64,000 nt of DNA from Flavobacterium cellulosilyticum. GTDB taxonomy: Bacteria > Bacteroidota > Bacteroidia > Flavobacteriales > Flavobacteriaceae. The notes beneath the pieces were generated by a model that was not told where the DNA came from, searched no databases, and was given only the letters and a program-made list of their open reading frames with translations. Position 1 is the first letter of the stretch. Every line of letters starts with the position of its first letter. Below, one piece after another: positions 58,599 to 64,000 of the stretch. The position numbers and the translations under genes were made by a program. The stretch spans positions 248,001 to 312,000 of the forward strand of contig NZ_SMFK01000001.1 in NCBI RefSeq assembly GCF_004349355.1, given 5' to 3'.

Positions 58599-58629
58599 TT
58601 AAAAAACAGCGCATTTGCATGCGCTGTTT
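58599..58629 (-). terminator. Rho-independent terminator after SusD
   Basis: A 10-bp stem aaacagcgca/tgcgctgttt (58604-58613 with 58620-58629) around a 6-base loop, followed by six T on the minus strand. It separates the right-hand SusCD transcript from the VCBS/ASPIC gene. Confidence 0.88.
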
Positions 58630-58672
58630 ACCAAAAATACTAACTCAAACTAACCAAAGTTTTTTATATTTT

Positions 58673-60148
58673 TTACCAATTTGGGTTGTTTCCCTTAATG
58701 TTAGGGTTTGACGAAGTCTCTCTGTTTGGTATTGGCCATAATTCACTTTTACCTACTTTAAAACCACTTCCTGGTATTTCTGTAGCTGCATTTCCCCAAC
58801 GCATAATGTCATCAAAACGAACTTGCTCACCTGCTAATTCTACTTTGCGCTCATGAATAATGGCTTTGAAAACTGCATCTTTAGTAGGAGCGATTACTGT
58901 AAGTAATCCAGCTCTATCTCTAACTTCTTTTATGTATGCGATGGCAACTGTTTGAACACCTGAAGGTCTTTGATTTTCACATTCTGCTTTCATTAGTAAT
59001 ACATCCGAATAACGCATTACTTTAAAGTTGATACTTGAATCTTGGTTTTCATCAGTACGTTTGTAATAATTTTGGTATTTTTTCCAACCTGCTCTTCTAT
59101 TTCCTTCAGATGAACCAAAATTAGCAGCTGTCATTGTACTGTTTCCATTGTTGTATTTTGAACCGGGAACATAAAAAGTATCGCCAAAACGCTTATCGCC
59201 AACTTCATATTCGTCTAATAAATTGCTAGATGGATACACATTGTACCAACCTAAGTTACCATATTCTTGGCCTCTAAAAGTTGCTTCAGCTGCACCTGTT
59301 CCTGAAATATCACTACCCCATTTGTCTCCAACTCCTATTTTTTCATCGTATTCGATTTCAAATATAGATTCTGGACCGTGCTCCGTTTCATCCATAAAGT
59401 TGTTGTAGAAATTAGTTTCTAAACTGAAACCAGTAACTTTATTCAAAGTAACTAATGCTTCATCGTATTTTTTTAGATACAACTGCACTTTTCCTAAATA
59501 AGCTAAAGCAGCTTCTTTCGTAGCTCTTCCTTTTTGTTCTACACTAATAGCCAAAAGGTTTTTAGAAGCAAAATCAAAATCATCAGAAATCAATTTGTAA
59601 ACATCTGCTTTTGGACTTCTAGCGTTACCTTCAATAGTTTGTTTCGTGTAAATTGGCAAATCTCCAAAACGGTTTACCAAAAGAAAATAATAGTAGGCTC
59701 TTAAAAAATGAGCTTCTCCAAGAAATTTATTTTTATTCACATCACTAAGAACTGATGTTGGCAGTTCTTTAATTTTAGCTTCATTGTCTAATACAAAATT
59801 AGCTTTTGATATTCCTAAGAAACAAGTTTCCCAATAAAACTGTATAATGTCACTACTTGCATCGAAGGAGAAATCAAGAAAGGGTCTTTTATTTCCTTCT
59901 AATTGCGGGTTTCCTTTGTTTTCTTGAGACATGTTGTCTAAAGCAAAGAATATATGTCTTCCGTATAGTCCTCTTGTTTGCAAATTTGCATAAGCAGCAT
60001 TTACAGCTGATTGCACCTGAGCTTCAGTTTTAAAGAAAGTCTCTGGTGAGAGTGCATTAGGGTTTGTTAATTCTAAATCTTTCGTGTCGCATGAATTTAT
60101 GGCGAAAATTCCCGACAATAATATAAGTATATATTTTATTTTTTTCAT
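58673..60148 (-). CDS. SusD/RagB-like lipoprotein (right-hand pair)
   Basis: A 491-residue lipoprotein with lipobox INSC (Cys20). SusD features: AEAHFLRAYYYFLLVNRFGDLPIYT, AALAYLGKVQLYLKKYDEAL, DVLLMKAECEN and ERKVELAGEQVRFDDIMRWG. It lies 11 bp after its SusC. The terminator that follows makes the pair a two-gene transcript. Substrate cannot be inferred because no catabolic enzyme is adjacent. Confidence 0.94.
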   Translation of the reverse strand: MKKIKYILILLSGIFAINSCDTKDLELTNPNALSPETFFKTEAQVQSAVNAAYANLQTRGLYGRHIFFALDNMSQENKGNPQLEGNKRPFLDFSFDASSDIIQFYWETCFLGISKANFVLDNEAKIKELPTSVLSDVNKNKFLGEAHFLRAYYYFLLVNRFGDLPIYTKQTIEGNARSPKADVYKLISDDFDFASKNLLAISVEQKGRATKEAALAYLGKVQLYLKKYDEALVTLNKVTGFSLETNFYNNFMDETEHGPESIFEIEYDEKIGVGDKWGSDISGTGAAEATFRGQEYGNLGWYNVYPSSNLLDEYEVGDKRFGDTFYVPGSKYNNGNSTMTAANFGSSEGNRRAGWKKYQNYYKRTDENQDSSINFKVMRYSDVLLMKAECENQRPSGVQTVAIAYIKEVRDRAGLLTVIAPTKDAVFKAIIHERKVELAGEQVRFDDIMRWGNAATEIPGSGFKVGKSELWPIPNRETSSNPNIKGNNPNW

Positions 60149-60159
60149 GTTTTTATATT

Positions 60160-63100
60160 TTAAAATGTAACGTCAAGTCCAAAGATTACAGATTTTGGTT
60201 GTGGATATCTACCTAAATCAATTCCAGCAGAATTTGCATTACCATCAGCACGTGCAACTTCAGGATCTAAACCAGAATATTTAGTAAGTGTAATAAGATT
60301 TTGCGCACTTAAATACAATCGCATTTTTGAAAAATATTTATTATATGAATTCCCTGAAAGTGTGTACCCAACAGTAATGTTTTTCAATCTTGTATAAGAA
60401 CCATCTTCTACATATCTATCACTTGCTGAAGCCCAGTTTTGATTTGCGCCTAATGCTCTTGGCAAAGTAGCGGATGGGTTAGTAACAACTCCATTGGCAA
60501 CAATAGATCTTCCTATAACATCAGTACTTGCATTAAACAAACGTTGCATTCCTTGTAAATCAAAAAGAGGTGCATTAAAAATATCATTCCCTTGAACTCC
60601 AGTTATAAAACAATTGAAATCAAAGTTCTTATAACCAGCAGTAAGGTTTAAGCCATAAGTAAAATCTGGATATGGATTTCCAATATTAGTTTTGTCGGCA
60701 GAGTTGATTACTTTATTATTATCTCTATCTACAAATCTAATGTCTCCAGGCTTAATAGCAGTTTGTCCTGCACCAAAAACAGCATCAACTTCTGCTTGGT
60801 TTTTGTATATACCATTGGTTTGCAAACCATAGAAATAGAATAAAGGTTGTCCCACTTCAAGTCTTGAGAAGTTTTCTAAACCTGCTCTAGGTACTGGACC
60901 AGCTAATACGGAAGTTATGCCAGGGGCCAAACTTACCACTTCATTTTTACTTGTTCCTAAATTTGCAGTTGCTGACCATGTAAAATCGCCTTCTCTATCG
61001 TTATAACCTAAACTCAATTCGAATCCTTTTGTTTTAACATCGGCAATATTTACAATTTGATTTCCTCCTACTGAACCTACAGAAGCCGGAAGAGGCACTG
61101 CAAAAAGAATGTCGCTACTTTTATTATTAAAATATTCGATAGCACCTGTGAATTTTTCATCCAATATTCCGAAATCTAAACCAATGTTTCTATCATTTTT
61201 AGACTCCCATTTCAAATCTGGATTAGGAGCATCACCTAATGTAACACCGGCTGCAGCAGCTCCAGCAATAGGATAAATATAGTTAGCAGCTAACGAAGCA
61301 CTATAACGATAATTGTCTATTCTGTCATTTCCTGTTGTACCATTACTAGCTCTTAATTTTAAGGTGCTGAAAATAGAATTTTTCATAAAGCTTTCTTTAG
61401 CAATATTCCAACCTAAGGCAACAGAGTAAAAATTACCCCAACGGTTGTTTGCTCCAAAACGAGAAGAAGCATCACGACGACCTGATACTGCTACAAGGTA
61501 TTTTTCATCATAATCATAATTGATACGAGCTATATAACCTAAATTATTTTCCTCATAAGTATTTGAACTTAAATTGGCATCTTGAAGTCTTAGTTGATCA
61601 ATTTCATTTGAAATATAATAACGGCTACTTGCATTTATACTTTGCCCTTTTCCAGAAATTTTAGAAACAACCCCTATGGCTTCGATATTGTGATGCTCAG
61701 CTATTGTAGTCTTATAAGATAGACTGTTATCAAAAACTGTAGTTTGACCAAATTGATTCACTTCATTTGTTGTAGAGTACCCCTGGCTATGCGCTGAACC
61801 GTCTCTAAAACTAGGAACAAATGTATGATCTTTTCTAGTGTAATAATCCAAAGAAACTTGTGATCTCAATTTTAATCCTTTATAAAGTTCGAATTCTCCA
61901 TAAATATTTCCAATTATAGATAAGCCATTTATTACTTGATTTCCTAAATTTTGAACACGTACAGGATTTTCGGCATCTTGTCCATCTGCAGCAGAAGGTC
62001 CTTGGTATCCACCTAAATTGTCTGCATTATATATAGGCAAGTAAGGCGCCATTTTTATAGCATGTTCTAATAGTGTTCTTCCACCAGCACTACGCTCAGG
62101 ATTCGTTTTATTAAACGAAACACCAATATTACTTCCCATTGTAAATTTTCCGATAGTTTGTTCGTTATTTGCTCTAAAAGAATAACGCTCATAACCAGTA
62201 TTTATAATAGAACCTTCTTGTTTTAAATATTCTGCTGAATAGCGACTAGATGATGTATCGGTTCCATTTGAAAAACTCAAATTATAATCCTGCATCAAAC
62301 CTGTTTGAAATATTTGATCTTGCCAATTTGTATTTGTATTTCCAAAAGTGGCAGCACGTGCAGTAAGATCACTACCTAAATCTTTAGCATACTGTAAGTA
62401 TTGTTGCGTATTCATAACATCAAATCTTTTTGAAACTGATTGAGATCCTAAATAAGTATTAAAAGTAAGTACTCCAGCTCCTTTTTTACCTTTTTTAGTA
62501 GTTACAATAATTACCCCATTAAAAGCTTTAGAACCATACAGAGCCGTTGTTGAGGCGTCTTTTAAAACTGATATGGTCTCAATGTCATTAGGGCTTAATC
62601 CAGATAGGTTTCCTGTTAAAACCCCATCTATTACATACAAAGGACTACTATTTCCCATTGTGGATAAACCACGAATGCTAACTGTAGGACTGCTTCCTGG
62701 TGCGCCATTAATAACAGTAACCCCCGCTGCTCTACCCTGCAAAGCTGATTCTGCATTTATTATAGGTACTGACGCAATTTCTTTAGCACCAACTACTGAA
62801 ATTGCTCCAGTAACTTTAGCTCTTTTTTGAGTTCCGTAAGCAACAACAACAACTTCGTTTAAGCTTTGAGTTGATTCTACTAATTTAACATTAATCGAGG
62901 TTTGATTTCCTACAGTAATAGTTTGAGAAACCGTACCAACGAAGGAGAACGTAATTTTGTCAGTAGTTTTTACATCTTTTAAAAAGTATTTCCCGTCAAA
63001 ATCTGTTGAAGCACTATTTTTAGAGCCTAGTATATTTACGCCTGCACCTGGCAGAGGAACGCCTGCAGCGTCAGTAACGACTCCTTGAATGGTCTTTGAT

Positions 63101-63168
63101 TGCGCCATCACATCGTGAGTGCAAATCATTACCAATGCAATTATTGCAAATTTTAATTTCATAATCAT
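60160..63168 (-). CDS. SusC-like TonB-dependent outer-membrane transporter (right-hand pair)
   Basis: A 1002-residue protein; Met3 is an equally good start for the signal peptide (MKLKFAIIALVMICTHDVMA). The carboxypeptidase-regulatory-like domain (GVVTDAAGVPLPGAGVNI) is followed by a plug domain (LQGRAAGVTV, DASTTALYGSKAFNGVIIVTT) and a barrel ending in FGLDVTF. It is the first gene of its transcript, after a 628-bp gap that separates it from a regulator at the window edge. Confidence 0.94.
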   Translation of the reverse strand: MIMKLKFAIIALVMICTHDVMAQSKTIQGVVTDAAGVPLPGAGVNILGSKNSASTDFDGKYFLKDVKTTDKITFSFVGTVSQTITVGNQTSINVKLVESTQSLNEVVVVAYGTQKRAKVTGAISVVGAKEIASVPIINAESALQGRAAGVTVINGAPGSSPTVSIRGLSTMGNSSPLYVIDGVLTGNLSGLSPNDIETISVLKDASTTALYGSKAFNGVIIVTTKKGKKGAGVLTFNTYLGSQSVSKRFDVMNTQQYLQYAKDLGSDLTARAATFGNTNTNWQDQIFQTGLMQDYNLSFSNGTDTSSSRYSAEYLKQEGSIINTGYERYSFRANNEQTIGKFTMGSNIGVSFNKTNPERSAGGRTLLEHAIKMAPYLPIYNADNLGGYQGPSAADGQDAENPVRVQNLGNQVINGLSIIGNIYGEFELYKGLKLRSQVSLDYYTRKDHTFVPSFRDGSAHSQGYSTTNEVNQFGQTTVFDNSLSYKTTIAEHHNIEAIGVVSKISGKGQSINASSRYYISNEIDQLRLQDANLSSNTYEENNLGYIARINYDYDEKYLVAVSGRRDASSRFGANNRWGNFYSVALGWNIAKESFMKNSIFSTLKLRASNGTTGNDRIDNYRYSASLAANYIYPIAGAAAAGVTLGDAPNPDLKWESKNDRNIGLDFGILDEKFTGAIEYFNNKSSDILFAVPLPASVGSVGGNQIVNIADVKTKGFELSLGYNDREGDFTWSATANLGTSKNEVVSLAPGITSVLAGPVPRAGLENFSRLEVGQPLFYFYGLQTNGIYKNQAEVDAVFGAGQTAIKPGDIRFVDRDNNKVINSADKTNIGNPYPDFTYGLNLTAGYKNFDFNCFITGVQGNDIFNAPLFDLQGMQRLFNASTDVIGRSIVANGVVTNPSATLPRALGANQNWASASDRYVEDGSYTRLKNITVGYTLSGNSYNKYFSKMRLYLSAQNLITLTKYSGLDPEVARADGNANSAGIDLGRYPQPKSVIFGLDVTF

Positions 63169-63796
63169 ATTTAGTTGGTTTTAGTTGGTTTAAAAATTGT
63201 TTTGAATTTAAAAAATTGTTCTTTTGATTTTCATTGAGTATAATTTTATCATACTTTAATAATTTCTGGGTTAATAATTTTTCTAAAGAGATTGATGGTT
63301 TTTCATCAAAAAATTATTTTTTCAAATCAGATGATTCTTTATTTTTTTTGACAAAAAATATAAATCTGTTTTCATTTCATATCTTTTAATTTTTAGGATT
63401 ATACATAGTTTTGGTTTTTAGTTGATTCCTGTTCTACGTTATCAAAAGTATGTGGTTTAATCTTGTTTAATCTAAAACAAATGATGCAAAAAATAACACA
63501 TATGTAGCATACAACAGGAAAAATATAGAAAATGCAATACATCACAACCTATTTAGCAAAAAATACACAATTACCATATTGTTACTAATACTCTTTTATT
63601 TTTTTACTATATGAAAAAATAAAAGAGTATTTTAAAGTTTTTGACAATTAGAAAAAAATCAAGTTGATCAAAAAAACAGGTTGTAATTTGAGTTTTAAAT
63701 ACATTTCTATTAGCCTAAATGAATGTATAAACCAATCCGTTTGAGCACAAAAAAAAGCGGTTTAAAACCGCTTTTGGAGACTATTTCTAATTATTC
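63169..63796. other. Gene-free gap upstream of the right-hand SusC
   Basis: A 628-bp AT-rich gap. It holds a terminator for the edge regulator (63747-63776) and must contain the SusC promoter, but I see no clear consensus. The TTGTTACAT motif of the fructan loci is absent; the nearest similar string is tgttacta near 63580. Confidence 0.6.
63747..63776 (-). terminator. Rho-independent terminator after the edge regulator
   Basis: A stem aaaagcggttt/aaaccgctttt (63753-63775) followed by eight T on the minus strand, 21 bp past the stop codon of the AraC-domain gene. Confidence 0.88.
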
Positions 63797-64000
63797 CTAT
63801 TTATTATTTTGAGTAGGAAGGTGTCCAAACTTCTCTTTGAAGCATTTGGTAAAATAAGAAGGAGAGCTAAAGCCAACTTTATAACTTATCTCATTTATAT
63901 TATCATTACCAAGTTCTATTAATTCTTTGGCTTTTTCTAATCGAACATTTCTAATAAATTCATTTACAGAAACCCCGGTCAAAGATTTTATTTTTCGATA
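63797..64000 (-). CDS. AraC-type HTH C-terminus, probably of an HTCS (N-terminus outside window)
   Basis: The frame is open to base 64000 with no start needed. It encodes the last 67 residues, YRKIKSLTGVSVNEFIRNVRL followed by ISYKVGFSSPSYFTKCFKEKFG, which is the second half of an AraC double HTH. The YRK(I/V)K start of this stretch matches the C-termini of the two HTCS proteins in this window, so an HTCS is more likely than a short AraC protein. It would be the natural regulator of the SusCD pair next to it. Confidence 0.85.
   Translation of the reverse strand, partial: YRKIKSLTGVSVNEFIRNVRLEKAKELIELGNDNINEISYKVGFSSPSYFTKCFKEKFGHLPTQNNK

Noticed and set aside
1..64000. CRISPR arrays, insertion sequences, tRNA or rRNA genes
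   Set aside because: No regularly spaced repeats, transposase motifs, or RNA gene signatures were found in reading both strands.

Overview
The window looks like chromosomal DNA of a Flavobacteriaceae bacterium, most likely Flavobacterium or a close relative. It is AT-rich and carries five SusC-like TonB-dependent transporters, each with a SusD-like lipoprotein. It also has hybrid two-component regulators (HTCS), a type IX secretion (T9SS) C-terminal domain on one enzyme, and palindromic intergenic repeats of the kind common in flavobacteria. Apart from one small secreted protein, every gene lies on the minus strand. No tRNA, rRNA, CRISPR array or intact insertion sequence was seen.

Left edge (1-3715): the 5' part of a hybrid sensor histidine kinase cut by the window, an AraC-family regulator, and a small secreted beta-rich protein on the plus strand.

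Fructan region (3807-37748): two complete, tandem, same-orientation fructan utilisation loci. In transcription order, locus A has an HTCS, a separately promoted large GH32 with a LamG-like domain and a T9SS tail, then an operon of MFS sugar porter, GH32, SusC, SusD, two surface glycan-binding lipoproteins and fructokinase. Locus B has an HTCS, then MFS porter, GH32, SusC, SusD, one glycan-binding lipoprotein, a second GH32 and fructokinase. The inferred route is surface capture and cleavage of levan or inulin, SusCD import, periplasmic GH32 release of fructose, MFS uptake, and fructokinase phosphorylation. The HTCS probably senses fructose in the periplasm. A TTGTTACAT-type motif lies at matching distances upstream of both operons and upstream of the large GH32, and is a candidate HTCS operator. 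The two fructokinases are nearly identical although the other paralogues have clearly diverged.

Xylan region (38345-45918): a GH10 xylanase pseudogene, an SMP-30-type lactonase, an intact GH10 xylanase, a broken GH10/GH26-like fusion, and a GH3 beta-glycosidase. Two of the three GH10 genes are dead, and their lesions can be read base by base.

Right region (46207-64000): two SusC/SusD pairs, each next to a 1093-residue lipoprotein made of FG-GAP/VCBS repeats with an ASPIC/UnbV domain. A small unrecognised membrane-anchored protein sits between the two large ones. The window ends in the C-terminal AraC domain of another regulator, probably an HTCS for the last SusCD pair.
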